From Bombyx mori (lineage: Eukaryota; Arthropoda; Insecta; Lepidoptera; Bombycidae), in the NCBI RefSeq assembly GCF_030269925.1, contig NC_085117.1:868001-932000 (forward strand): a stretch of DNA of 64,000 bases, written 5' to 3'. Positions 26,401 to 35,473 of the stretch are shown here, piece after piece. The notes under the pieces are model-generated. The model saw only the letters and a list, made by a program, of their open reading frames with translations. It did no database searches and was not told the DNA's origin. The number at the start of each line of letters is the position of its first letter. Position 1 is the stretch's first letter. A program made the position numbers and the translations under genes.

Positions 26401-29400
26401 TTCGCCTCCTCTTCTTTGAGACGCGTTGAGGTGACTGGACCGTGCTACAGTCTCACTATCAATTAGCGCGTAATTGTGTTCCGCGTACAGGATCTGCTCG
26501 AAGGACCATTCTGTGAGCTATGCGAGGTCAAATTCAAGACTCAAATGGCCTACGATCGACACTTGAGGTTGTCGTCGAGACACAGCAAAGACAGCGATCC
26601 GTGAGTCAATATTATGTAAAATTACTTTGTTTACGATTTCCATTTGACCATCGACAGTCTATCTTAAGTATTGAAGCATAAGGTCTAAATTATGTGTTAT
26701 ATTGCAATTATTCTTTTGTGTTTTGTTATTGATGTGGTTCGAAATTAAATAAAATAAAAATTGATAACACTAAAAATCGTTAACGGTTACTAAATAAAAA
26801 ATAAAATAAAAAAAAACGTTTGACTAACTTACGAGACATTGGCATTTAACTTAATAATGCCTATTTATTTAATATACACAAAAAGTTTAAAGTGTCATGT
26901 TTGAAACGTCAAAATAAAAGATTTTTATTAAATCGTGGGGTGAAAGGCCATTTGGTTCTAAGCTACATTTATCTTTGCAATTAAAGGTCCTTTTTATTTG
27001 GTATTAGCATCAACAGTTCGATGTTTTTAATTGAACTTCAATTAAGCTTACTCCATTAGAATAGCTGAACTTTTTTTTTTGGTATGATATTTTTTTTAGA
27101 ATTTTAGACTTTAAATGGCTCTAGTAATGTTGTAAAAATGTCGCTCAAACCAAAACAGTGTTCCTCCCCCTCCAAAACCCCTCGCGGAATGCATTTCTTT
27201 TTTAGTGCTTGGATGGGTGAACAAGCTCACAGTCCACCTGGTGTTAAGTGGTCACTGGAGCCCATAGAAATCTACGACGTAAATGCGCAACCCACCTTGA
27301 GATAAGTTCTAAGGTCCCAAGTATAGTTACAACGGCTGCCCCGCCCTTCAAACCGAAACGCATTACTGCTTCACGGCAGAAATAGGCGGGGTGGTGGTAC
27401 CCACCCGCGCAGAGTCACAAGAGGACCTACCACCAATGAGAGAGTATTTACGGTATTTACGGAGTTTTTGGTTGGCAGCGGCTTGGCTCTGCCCCTGGCA
27501 TTGCTGAAGTCCATGGGCGACGGTAACCACTCATCATCAGGTGAGCCGTATGCTCGTCTGCCTATAAGAGCAATATTTTTTTTTTATCTCAAGTCCCTCC
27601 CAAGACTCGGGGCTTTTAGATAGTACGCTGGTGTGATACTCAGAGGTCACTGTTAGAAGTTCATTCTCCGGTGAATCCCCCGGTCGACTGCAGTTGAGGG
27701 GGGAGGGGAGTTGGGGTGCTGGGGTGGTCGTGTATGTGTATCAGCTCAGTGTGCTTAGTGAGAGTTTTTTTACGTTCTCGATAGCGTAAAAGTTAAGTCA
27801 AAGTTTGTATGAAGTTGGAATGTTTGCCTACGTTTGCCGCTAGGGGCGCTGCTCCAACTCTATACTAGCTTGAGTTAACTTTGTCGATATCGAGAACGAT
27901 AAAAAACTCACACTAAGCACACGGTTCGTCCCCAGGAATCGCTTAAGGAACGATTCTCAGAGCGTCTCGCAGCGCAGCGACCGCGTCGTGCGCCGCATAG
28001 AGAGACGCCCCGTCATCCACGGGCGGGACGCGGGGGCGGAGCGCGGGGCGGCCGGGCCCGTCACGTGCGAGCAGGTGCGGGGGCGGGGTGGGGGTCTTGC
28101 GTGTCTGTGGATGCGTGATATATCTGACCAAACCTTAATGAAAGACATTAATGTCTTCAAACTTCAAAACGTTTCACATAACGCTCCTGAGTTGAATTAT
28201 TATTTTATTTGAATAGTACTCATAGTTTAAGGATGACGATCAAAAAAAATTCGAACTACCCAGCCGTGGACGACAAAATCCCGACATATAAGGGTCCGTT
28301 CACACGGTCCGCTTTTTTCTTTTCACACACACTGTATCGTATACGTTTGGAATTGGCCGGAGGGAAGACGTCAACTATTTCACATAGACCGACTGGAAGA
28401 GACCTGAAAGCAATCTGCTCCCCTTATTATATTTCACACGCAGCGCGTTCAGGCATTCTTAATGACGAAAAAAGTGCCCATGCAAAAATAAACTTTACTA
28501 CACTTACTCAAAACTCTGTTTCCAATGTGATAAAGATCTGGTTATCTTCTCCGAGCCGGTCTGTGTGAACGGGCCCTATTACATATTTCGGATATTGCCT
28601 TTTTGTGTATAGACGAGCCTTATGGCTCGCTGGATTGTGAGTGATCACCGATGGACATCGGCAATGTCAGGGCACAGGGAGGCCCCTGCTCACTGCCGAG
28701 GACTCCCCGCAAGCCTCGTTTGAAGAAGGACATGTTCTCGGGAGTCACCGTCGAGGGTAGTTCGTTCCAGTACTGAATAGACACTTGACAAAAAGGGGAA
28801 CTTATATCTCAAGGTGGGTGGCGCATTTACGTTGTAGATGTCTATGGGCTCCGGTAACCATTTAACACCAGGCGGGCTGTGAGCTCATCCAAAAAAATTA
28901 AAACATTGAAAATTTGTGTTGGAAAGGGTCCCGATTCCCCACATCTATGGTACCAATGTTTACGTTAGCATTGGGGAGTCAGAGCTTTGCTGATTTTTGC
29001 TGACAAGGAGAGGGGGGGGGTGGTGAATAATTGTAATAAATCTGCTTACGTAACGGCCCCCAAGCCTGGTTCGACTCACCAGCATCGCCACCCATAGACA
29101 CACCCCAATGAGTTTCTCGCCCGATATTCTCAGTGGGTCGCGTTTCCGATCCGGTGGTAGATTCAGCCAAGCACTGCTCTTACTAGGGCCAGTGTTACCA
29201 ACACTCCCGGTTTGAGTCCTGTGAGCTCACCTACACGTTAGAAGCTGAAATAGCCTCTCAAGGCTATCAGCATAGGTAAGAAACAAAAAGCATCGTCTTC
29301 GCAGTGTGGCATAGAGCTGAAGGACCTGAGGCTGTACTCGCAGCACTTCAGACGAGCCCACCCGGATAAGAACAGGACCAAGTACCCGGCCATGAAGACG

Positions 29401-31431
29401 CCCTGCATGTGTGAGCAGTGCGGGAGGATATTCCAAGTGAGCACTGATCCGTTGCGCTTAATGTGAATGTCCGGTCCACTCTTTTATTGTTTAGATTCCA
29501 CCACCCACCTTAAGGTTTAGTTTTAAGGTCTCAGCATAGTTACAACGGCTGCCCCACCCTTTAAACCGAAACGCATTACTGCTTCACGGCAGAAATAGGC
29601 AGGGCGGTGGTACCTACGCGCGCCGACTCACAACACGTCCTACCAGCAGTGATTACGCAAATCATAATTTTGCTGGTATGATTTTTATTACACGTTATGT
29701 TATTCCTTCACCGTGGAAGTCAATCGTGAACATTTGGTAAGTACATGTATTTCATTAGAATCATTATATCTCAAGGTGGGTGGCGGCATTCACGTTGTAG
29801 ATTAGTTAGTAGATTAGATACCAGTTAACATCAGTTTGGGCCGTGAGCTCGTCCAATCACGTAGAAAAAAATAAACGTCCGCCGTATCCTCTGCTCGTCC
29901 AGAGCATGGCGCTGCTGAAAGACCACATGTGGGTCCACACCGGCGAGAAACGCTTCAAATGCGACCGCTGCCCGAAGAGCTTCACCCAGAAGACGAACCT
30001 GGTGTTCCACCTGCGCGTGCACAGCGCCACCCGACCCTCGTACGAGTGCCCCCTGTGCGGGAAACATTTCGCCTTCTATAACAACAGGAGGCGTCATATG
30101 TTCGTAAGTGCTAGCAACTAGTTCGCTAGGTGACTTGACGCGTCATTACGGATCCTCTCGATCCACTAACGGTGCTTTTAGGTACCTCAAGCACCGATCA
30201 CCGTCCGAGCAAATTAACCCATAGACGCAGCCCACTGAATTTCTCGCCGGATCTTCTCAGTGGGTCGCGTTTCCGATCCGGTGGTAGATTCTGCGAAGCA
30301 CGGCTCTAGCTAGGGTTCGTGTTAGCAACGTCATCAGGCTTCAGCCCCGCGAGACCACCTACTAGTTTGGGTTAATCTAGAATAACCCCTCGAGATTACT
30401 AGAATGGGTAGGAAAAAAAGTGACTTGACTGCGTGACATTAGTGACGTCCGCGGGCGATGGTGAGCGCTCAGGTCATCATTAGGCTATCGACTCTCGACT
30501 GGTGATTAGGGTTGACTCTATAGCGTGGAGCTCAGCCTGGTGAATTTGCTAACAGTATCCACAGAGAAGATCCGGAGAGAAACCCATTTTCAGTACTGAT
30601 CGATCAAGCCTACCATATATCTGTATATAGGTAAATTGACTTACTGTACTTGGTGGTAGTCTGTGCCATGTGGTCCATGCCACCCATGATCGAACACAGT
30701 GGAAGAACGTCACATGTGGTCGCGATCCTCAGTTGTGAGGGAACGATAGAACAGAGAGGTATATCGAAGGGTGAACGCTTCTTTGGTTTAAGCGAAATGT
30801 TTGCAACTTCACAGGGGGGGCATTTATAGTTTGAAATTTGGAAAAAACGGCATAACAAAAAAATAAGGAACTTCTTCAGCTATTCGAATGGATGAAACTT
30901 CATTGAAGTTCAATGAAAAATGTCGAGCTGTCGGTGATGATGGTTTCAAATGAAATGGACTTTTAATTACAAAGTTTTTTTTTATTACTCACAGTCCACC
31001 TGGTGTTAAGTGGTAACTGGAGCCCATAGATATCTACAATGTAAATGCCGCCACCCAAGGTCTCAGTAGAGTTACAACGGCTGCCCCGCCCTTCAAACCG
31101 AAACGCATAACTGCTTCACGGCAGAAACAGGCAGGGCGGTGGTGCCGTGCGAACTCACAAGACGTCCTATCGCCAGTAAACAGATGTCGCCTAAAGCCTT
31201 TCACCCATCGGTATATGTTTGTACCTCTCTGGTCTAGAGAGTGTGTTAAGTCAGCCGGTGAACACGTGTATCTAGATCCACACTGGCCTGAAGCCGTACA
31301 AATGCGACACGTGCCTCAAGTGCTTCACAACGTCCGGCGAGCTGCGCGCGCACGTCGAGCACGTGCACATGAAGAAGCCGTGGCCGAAGCGCGCGCGTAC
31401 CAACAGACAGAGCGACGCGCTCGCCGACTAG
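14470..31431 (+). CDS. THAP-ZAD-C2H2 zinc-finger protein, paralogue 1 (16 coding exons, 750 aa)
   Basis: Exons: 14470-14543, 17691-17862, 18232-18270, 18528-18620, 19660-19794, 20236-20377, 21067-21367, 22973-23186, 23661-23791, 24574-24648, 25254-25392, 26491-26600, 27936-28074, 29305-29436, 29903-30103, 31276-31431; all GT-AG and phase-compatible (2253 nt with stop). Exons 1-2 encode a THAP C2CH finger (MRCSVPNC... CSEHF... GAVPVTL). Exons 4-5 encode a ZAD (VCRICL and LCWECAHRL give the four cysteines). Exons 6-7 are an acidic then Lys/Arg-rich linker. Exons 8-16 encode about 11 C2H2 fingers, several interrupted by introns, for example finger 10 as HMF|IHTG; the protein ends with a basic tail KPWPKRAR. 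Expected role: nuclear DNA-binding regulator, ZAD probably for dimerisation; target unknown. The exon 13 donor (GTGCGG) is weak. A second near-identical architecture lies at 35.5-53.5 kb. Exon model is from reading, without transcript support. Confidence 0.86.
15390..15645 (+). mobile_element. Possible retroposed 3' end with poly(A)
   Basis: T-rich 3'-UTR-like sequence ending CAATAAATTA10+ at 15626-15645 within intron 1 of paralogue 1; it looks like a poly(A)-terminated insertion of unknown family. Confidence 0.35.
16565..16712 (-). mobile_element. SINE-A fragment
   Basis: Minus-sense body (GAAACGCATTACTGCTTCACGGC) in intron 1 of paralogue 1; lacks the tRNA head and the tail. Confidence 0.8.
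17335..17688 (+). mobile_element. Possible solo LTR adjoining the exon 2 acceptor
   Basis: The block starts TGTTACGCGCTTGGGTTCGG, contains a TATA-like TTTTATAATC at about 17540, and ends near TTATACA two bases before exon 2. The TG start and CA end suit an LTR, but I see no clean target duplication, so the call is tentative. Confidence 0.3.
17941..18090 (-). mobile_element. SINE-A fragment
   Basis: Minus-sense 3' half with a small internal deletion after GCTCACAGCCCA, in intron 2 of paralogue 1. Confidence 0.8.
18691..19044 (-). mobile_element. LINE-C 3' fragment, long copy
   Basis: T-tract, stem region, core and GGATTGGGAGGATCCG distal part all present; lies in the intron that splits the ZAD of paralogue 1. 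Confidence 0.8.
19903..20116 (+). mobile_element. SINE-A copy
   Basis: Plus-sense body and 3' end through CATCTAAGCGATAAAAAAAA; head missing. Confidence 0.82.
20398..20664 (-). mobile_element. Second tRNA-derived SINE family, full-length-looking
   Basis: Read on the minus strand, a tRNA-like head carries an A box (TCTAGTGTAGTGGTAAG) and a B box (GGATTCGAATCC), followed by an unrelated body and an ATTT-repeat tail. The body and tail exclude a functional tRNA gene. It begins about 20 bp after exon 6 of paralogue 1. Confidence 0.7.
21378..21592 (-). mobile_element. SINE-A copy
   Basis: Minus-sense, starts with the T-rich tail complement 10 bp after exon 7 of paralogue 1 and ends in the GGCAAAAATAGG body. 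Confidence 0.82.
21800..21885 (+). mobile_element. LINE-E 3' end fragment
   Basis: GGTGAAACTGGAAAGGCC, then CACCAGTAATCCTTCAATCA and an A-rich tail. Confidence 0.6.
22319..22484. mobile_element. MITE-H, complete copy
   Basis: A ~166-bp foldback. The left arm AGTGTGCTTAGTGCGAG...GTTCTCGATAGCGTAAAAG and the right arm are inverted complements over about 60 bp, around a short GC-rich centre (AGCGCCCCTAGCGGC). Other copies lie at 27748, 42775 and 46988. No transposase; the parent family is unknown. Confidence 0.8.
22525..22920 (+). mobile_element. SINE-A, full-length copy with tRNA head (Bm1-like)
   Basis: This is the only copy in the window with its head. A tRNA-like region has an A box (GTGGTTTAATGGATAAGACG) and a B box (GGTGTTCGAATCCCGCAG), followed by the shared body (CACGATTGACTTCCACAG, TAATTTGCGTAATTACTGG, GCAGTAATGCGTTTCG) and the degraded 3' part up to AACACCAAGTGAACTGTGAG. 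It identifies the whole family as a tRNA-derived SINE. The name Bm1 is from memory. Confidence 0.85.
23257..23466 (-). mobile_element. LINE-B 3' fragment
   Basis: Minus-sense copy that reaches into the ORF end; reading the minus strand gives a WNELPS...[15 protein letters not shown] reverse-transcriptase C-terminus before the tail. Confidence 0.75.
23891..24136 (+). mobile_element. SINE-A copy
   Basis: Plus-sense with intact 3' end (CATCTAAGCAATAAAAAAAA), inside the intron that is unique to paralogue 1. Confidence 0.85.
24137..24275 (-). mobile_element. MITE-D internal fragment
   Basis: CGAGTGATTCGCGAGACGCTCTGTC and the following TC-rich block match, inverted, the centre of the MITE-D copy at 31842-32382. 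Confidence 0.55.
24480..24552 (+). mobile_element. SINE-A 3' fragment abutting an acceptor
   Basis: GTCCATGGGCTC through AGGTGGGCTGTAAC, ending about 20 bp before exon 10 of paralogue 1; the T-tract of the acceptor follows directly. Confidence 0.6.
24686..24897 (-). mobile_element. SINE-A copy
   Basis: Minus-sense body in intron 10 of paralogue 1. Confidence 0.8.
25496..25775 (+). mobile_element. LINE-C 3' fragment, long copy
   Basis: Plus-sense from ACGTCATTACGGATCCTCCC through the core to GAGCTCACCTA; the tail is degraded. A short inverted piece of the same family follows at 25832-25890. Confidence 0.78.
25832..25890 (-). mobile_element. LINE-C core fragment
   Basis: AAAGATCCGGCGAGAAACTCAGTGGG only. 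Confidence 0.6.
26130..26362 (-). mobile_element. SINE-A copy
   Basis: Minus-sense from TTGCTTAGATAGGTGGACG to the upstream body; in intron 11 of paralogue 1. Confidence 0.82.
26936..27172. mobile_element. MITE-D, short complete-looking copy
   Basis: The left end GGGGTGAAAGGCCATTTGG and the right end (complement of AAAATGTCGCTCAAACC...CCCCCT) are degenerate inverted repeats of about 35 bp. Confidence 0.6.
27198..27442 (-). mobile_element. SINE-A copy
   Basis: Minus-sense, TGCTTGGATGGGTGAACAAG through CCTACCACCAATGAG, immediately after a MITE-D copy. Confidence 0.83.
27470..27587 (+). mobile_element. LINE-B tail
   Basis: GGCAGCGGCTTGGCTCTGCC to CTATAAGAGCAATATTTTTT; ORF part absent. Confidence 0.78.
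27748..27922. mobile_element. MITE-H, complete copy next to a splice acceptor
   Basis: AGTGTGCTTAGTGAGAG to CTCACACTAAGCACAC with the GCCGCTAGGGGCGCT centre; its right end is 13 bp upstream of exon 13 of paralogue 1. Confidence 0.8.
28607..28765 (-). mobile_element. LINE-B fragment
   Basis: Minus-sense, diverged (CAAGCCTCGTTTGAAGAAGG retained). Confidence 0.65.
28798..28898 (+). mobile_element. SINE-A 3' fragment
   Basis: CTTATATCTCAAGGTGGGTGG to GCTCATCCAAAAAAA. Confidence 0.78.
29095..29290 (+). mobile_element. LINE-C 3' fragment next to a splice acceptor
   Basis: Plus-sense core and tail (CATAGGTAAGAAACAAAAAG); the tail ends about 14 bp before exon 14 of paralogue 1. Confidence 0.78.
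29498..29762 (-). mobile_element. SINE-A copy with extended body
   Basis: Minus-sense, extends past TTATTCCTTCACCGTGGAAG to TTTCATTAGAAT, i.e. nearly to the tRNA head. Confidence 0.8.
29763..29870 (+). mobile_element. SINE-A 3' fragment, inverted against the preceding copy
   Basis: TATATCTCAAGGTGGGTGG to GAGCTCGTCCAATC; head-to-head with the copy at 29498-29762 and ending about 30 bp before exon 15. Confidence 0.7.
30139..30417 (+). mobile_element. LINE-C 3' fragment, long copy
   Basis: CGTCATTACGGATCCTCTCG through the core to AATGGGTAGGAAAAAAAG. Confidence 0.8.
30762..30975. mobile_element. MITE-D fragment
   Basis: GGGTGAACGCTTCTTTGGTTTAAGCGAAAT end and the TCAGCTATTCGAATGGATGAA interior; truncated at the right by a SINE-A copy. 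Confidence 0.55.
30976..31186 (-). mobile_element. SINE-A copy
   Basis: Minus-sense body, about 90 bp before the last exon of paralogue 1. Confidence 0.8.
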
Positions 31432-31841
31432 ACGCCCTTCCCAACACCCCGCTCCCCCTCCTTAACCGTCTTAAAAACATGGAGAAGGCTTTCAAATCGA
31501 TATAGTGTGTGTGTGTGTGTAAATAACGACGAAGAGAAGATCTTCCGAATATTCTTGTTCGGAAATGGTTTAAATGCAAGCTTATCTCGAAAATGTCGTA
31601 AGTGTGTTGTTGTATGATGGTGAGTGTCTTTGTGTCGAAACTTTGTGTTCTTGGTTCTAGAATGTTCTTTTTTTTTCTTATACTGGTGCGTTTCGTGCAG
31701 AAGCCGCTTGAGTTGTATCAAAATTGGATAATTAGTTAGAAATGCATATTTATTGTGTCAAAGTCGATTTTCGTATCTGTCCTAAAAGTATTTGTGTCAT
31801 AGCCAAATGCTTAAATGCAGATTTTCAAATTGATATCGAGA
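31432..31841 (+). other. Paralogue 1 3' flank / probable 3' UTR
   Basis: Contains a GT dinucleotide run at 31505-31520. No convincing AATAAA was found close to the stop. Confidence 0.4.
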
Positions 31842-32382
31842 GCTGAAAAACTATATCGTTTAGGTGACATCTATCTTTGTGATTAAAGGTCCGTTTTATT
31901 CGGTATCAGCATCAACAGTTCAATGTTTTTAATTGAACTTCAATTAAGTTCACCCCATTCGAATAGCTGAAGAAGTTTTGGAAGTGAAACTTCTTTAGAC
32001 GCGTTAAAAGCTAAATTTAACTCGAGACAAATTCGTTACGGCTAGAGAGAAAAGATATAATTTGGGACGAGCGAGAGTGAGGGAATAGATAGAGCGTCTC
32101 GCGAACTACTCACCGCGGAGAGAGGGAGAAAGCGAGCTAGGTTGTTTCTCTTATACACAGCGTTCCCTATTACAAGAGAAATTTGATTTAAGGATGAGAA
32201 ATGAAGAAAACCACAATACTACGCACCGCAAAACAAGTTTCACTTCTTTCACTTGCACCAAGTTCCACTTGCGTCATTTCTTTTGTTGTGATTATTTTTT
32301 CCAAAATTTAAGCTTTAAATGGATCTCCGGTAAATTTGCAAAAATGTCGCTTAAACCAAACAGCTTTTCACCCCTCCATAGA
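31842..32382. mobile_element. MITE-D, long copy (~540 bp)
   Basis: Right end AAAATGTCGCTTAAACCAAACAG...CCCC, matched by a diverged inverted left end (AACTATATCGTTTAGGTGACAT). The centre has CGTCTCGCGAACTACTCACC also found at 24137 and 59895. Confidence 0.6.
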
Positions 32383-32897
32383 TATACATAGTGACATGTT
32401 TATTTTGTCTGCCAGACGGTACTCAGAAAAATATATTGTCGAATGACCGATCGAAAAGTTTAAGTCAACATATTAAGAAAGCGCGTCAGGTACTTAAAGA
32501 GTAGATTTTTCAAAACTTCGAGCAGACTTATATGTATGTGGAGGTTTTTTGGCGCTACGCAATGGACTACGAATTCCATTGTAGTACATTGCGGGGTTCA
32601 ATTGATGGTCCCGAGTTTGATAATACAGGTAAACTAAAGATGTTTTTTTTTTAAAGTATGGAGATTTTAAATGAAATACAACAAATATTTTATGTACTTT
32701 TAACAAAGTGTTTTTGAAGGGTGTTCGTAAATCGAATTCCTTTTAAAAGTGATAGTCAGTAGAGGACAGCATAATATTATGGGCGATTGTGTAAATGTAT
32801 AATAATATAAGTGCAGTATTTATTGTAATAAAAATTTGACTGAATTTAAAGATAGTTTCATTATCAAAGTATCTATCACAAAATGCCTCAAAATATT
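32383..32897. other. AT-rich intergenic spacer
   Basis: No feature recognised apart from TAATAAAA at about 32827. Confidence 0.4.
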
Positions 32898-33146
32898 TTT
32901 ACTGGTGGTGGTGGGAACGTTTTGGGAGTCCGCGCGGGTAGGTACCACCGCATTACATATTTCTGCCGTGAAGCAATAATGCGTTTCGGTCTGAAGGGTA
33001 GGGCAGCCGTTGTAACTGTACTGAGATCTTAGAACTTATATCTCGAGGTAGGTGGCGCTTTTACGTTGTAGGTGTCTATGGGCTCCAGTAACCACTTAAC
33101 ACCAGGTGGGCTGTGAGCTAGTCCACCCTTCTAATAAAAAAAAAAC
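32898..33146 (+). mobile_element. SINE-A copy
   Basis: Plus-sense with tail (CTAATAAAAAAAAAAC), between the two paralogues. Confidence 0.83.
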
Positions 33147-33354
33147 ATGGATTTGTGGCGTTCATTAGCGCGTATGCTAATTACAAAACCCGTGTGCCAA
33201 AGACACGTGCCTTGAATTGAACATGAGCTTGGAAAGGGAATTAGCGCAACAAACCCGTGCGTGTTTCAAGGCATCACTGCTTCCTATTGTACACGGGACA
33301 GAATATACGCGCCCAGAGTATGGGCTAGCCAAAGAGAGTGATGGTAAGTTGATA

Positions 33355-33745
33355 TTGTGGCGCCTAATACGGGAGGGGACGCGGTAACCGTACTCGTCGA
33401 ACTCGACAAAGAGGTCGACATGCAACCTAACCCATGCATCAGCCCGCTGAGTTTCTCACCGAATCTTCTCAGCGGGTCGCGATTCCGATCCGGTAGTAGA
33501 TTCATTCGCGAAGCAATTGCTCTTGAGTTGTTAGGTCTCCTTCGGAGCCTTTTGCGCGGGGACCTCGTAGGAGGTTCGGCCCACTACCCGAAAAAAAAAA
33601 AAAAAAAAAATGTCTCCTTCGGAGGCGCTCGGGCAGTTGTTAGCAAATCCCACCCCTCCTGGCTGAGCATTTGCTCGCCCAACTGTTCTGGTGAAACTGG
33701 AAAGGCCTTCGGGTCACCAGTAATCTTTCAATCAAAAAAAAAAAG
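33355..33745 (+). mobile_element. LINE-E 3' fragment
   Basis: Shares the LINE-C core in a GC-shifted form (CTTCTCAGCGGGTCGCGATTC), continues GTTGTTAGGTCTCCTTCGGA, an internal A18 run and a second segment ending GTGAAACTGGAAAGGCC and A11. The internal poly(A) suggests two joined insertions or a tandem end. Confidence 0.65.
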
Positions 33746-34555
33746 GGAATGATGACAATGCGCCACTTCAGATGCCACTGTACTAAGGTCTAATATCTGT
33801 TTCGGACCATGGTGGCACGATTCTCGTTCCCTATTTAGCTGTTCCATAAGTACAACTACTCTACTGATCCAGTCTGCAACTATTTTGAGAATAAATAAGA
33901 AATAACTTTAGGTGTTTAAGAAATTGTCAAGGGATGAAATATAATCTCAGTAAAATGATGGTCATTTACCGAGACTTTTTCAGTAGACTTTTTGTAGGAT
34001 CCCGAGAAGTTACGTCCAGCGGCTTTGTTTCATTTTCCCACATTTGTGCACTCTCACAGATACTAAACAGTTAATAAACCACCGTTATTACATTAAAACC
34101 TGAAGAAACACTAAATAGACAAAATAAAACAAATCACTTAACTTCAATCCTCGCGATCCCGCCAAAAAGTCTGCGAGTGCTGTCAAATGTCAAAATCACA
34201 GATTAGTTTTAAACTAAGCTATTACCCACATAGTATACTTCAAAAACTCTCATCAAAATACTGATGAACGAAATAACAACGAGTACATAGTAAAGAAAAA
34301 ATATTAATATTTTAACATTTAGCAGACTAGGGCAAGCGGGGATAGAAAAAAAACATTCTAAATTCGAAATATTTAAGCTAAAACTTTATACAAGACAAGT
34401 CTTAATCTCAATAGAATACCCAGATCACGAACGTCGAATAGCTCTCGCAAAAATGTCACCTACCGGAATAAAAACTTGGATCCAGTGGTAAACAGTGTTT
34501 CAACCCTGGTCAATTATTACTAAACAGTAACTAACAAGTATTCGCTTCAAAGCTT
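33746..34555. other. AT-rich intergenic spacer
   Basis: No coding or repeat structure that I can support. Confidence 0.4.
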
Positions 34556-34785
34556 CGATGATTGGATGAGTACGGCCCAGACGGCAGGTTAAGTGGTTAC
34601 CGAAGCCCATATACATCTACAACCTAAATGCAGCCACCCACCTTGAGACATGAGTTCAGTCTCAGTTTTTACAGTATAACGGCTGCCTCGCCATTCAGAC
34701 CGAAACGCATTACTAGTTCACGGCAGAAATAGGCAGGGTGATGATGCGTGCGGACTCACAAGAGGTCCTGCCACCAGTAAATGCA
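34556..34785 (-). mobile_element. SINE-A copy
   Basis: Minus-sense, diverged (GCCACCCACCTTGAGACATG). Confidence 0.78.
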
Positions 34786-35473
34786 GAATATTACTGGGCA
34801 AGCATCAAATAATGATTTAAAAGGGAGACGGGACACTAATTGATATTAGGTTTTCTTTAATCACTAGAGACCGCAGTCTCAGCATATTAGCTAGTACGGA
34901 GTAAAAGTATGAGTAGCCGAACATCAAAACTTTTGACTCAAAGTTTGCCAAGATGTCATTAACTATAGAAATAATTAAGACTTGCTGTTTTACGAATAAT
35001 TAATTGAACATGCAATGATGCTTAACGTGTGGTTAACATGAGAATGAGATGAGATTTCAACCAAATTGAATTTCTCGGCCTTTAATAAATCCAGACAATA
35101 CATATATCGTTATTTATGTGATTGAAAGGCAGCACGAAAAAACTTAAACAAGCTGATCGGCGCCATCTTGTTCTCACATTTGCCAATAGCCACTCCACGA
35201 AAATACCGAGTCTAGAAATTTTTATAGTGAAGGGTCAAATGTTGTTTGATTGATAATAAAACATAAATATGTATTCATTTTAAAATTAATAATATTCTAA
35301 TAATTGTACTTCATTATTAAGTAACTATATTGTAAAATTTACTATTGTTTAATTTTGATAAGTTATTGAAATATAGTGTTTAAAGGGAGAAAATATTAAA
35401 AAATCGCCCTTTAAATAAAATATTATGATCGCGAGTTTTTTTAGTATTTAATTGTGGATGAAATCAGTTTAAA
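34786..35473 (+). promoter_or_regulatory. Upstream region of paralogue 2
   Basis: AT-rich DNA before the THAP exon; it presumably holds the promoter, but no specific core element is identified. Confidence 0.3.
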
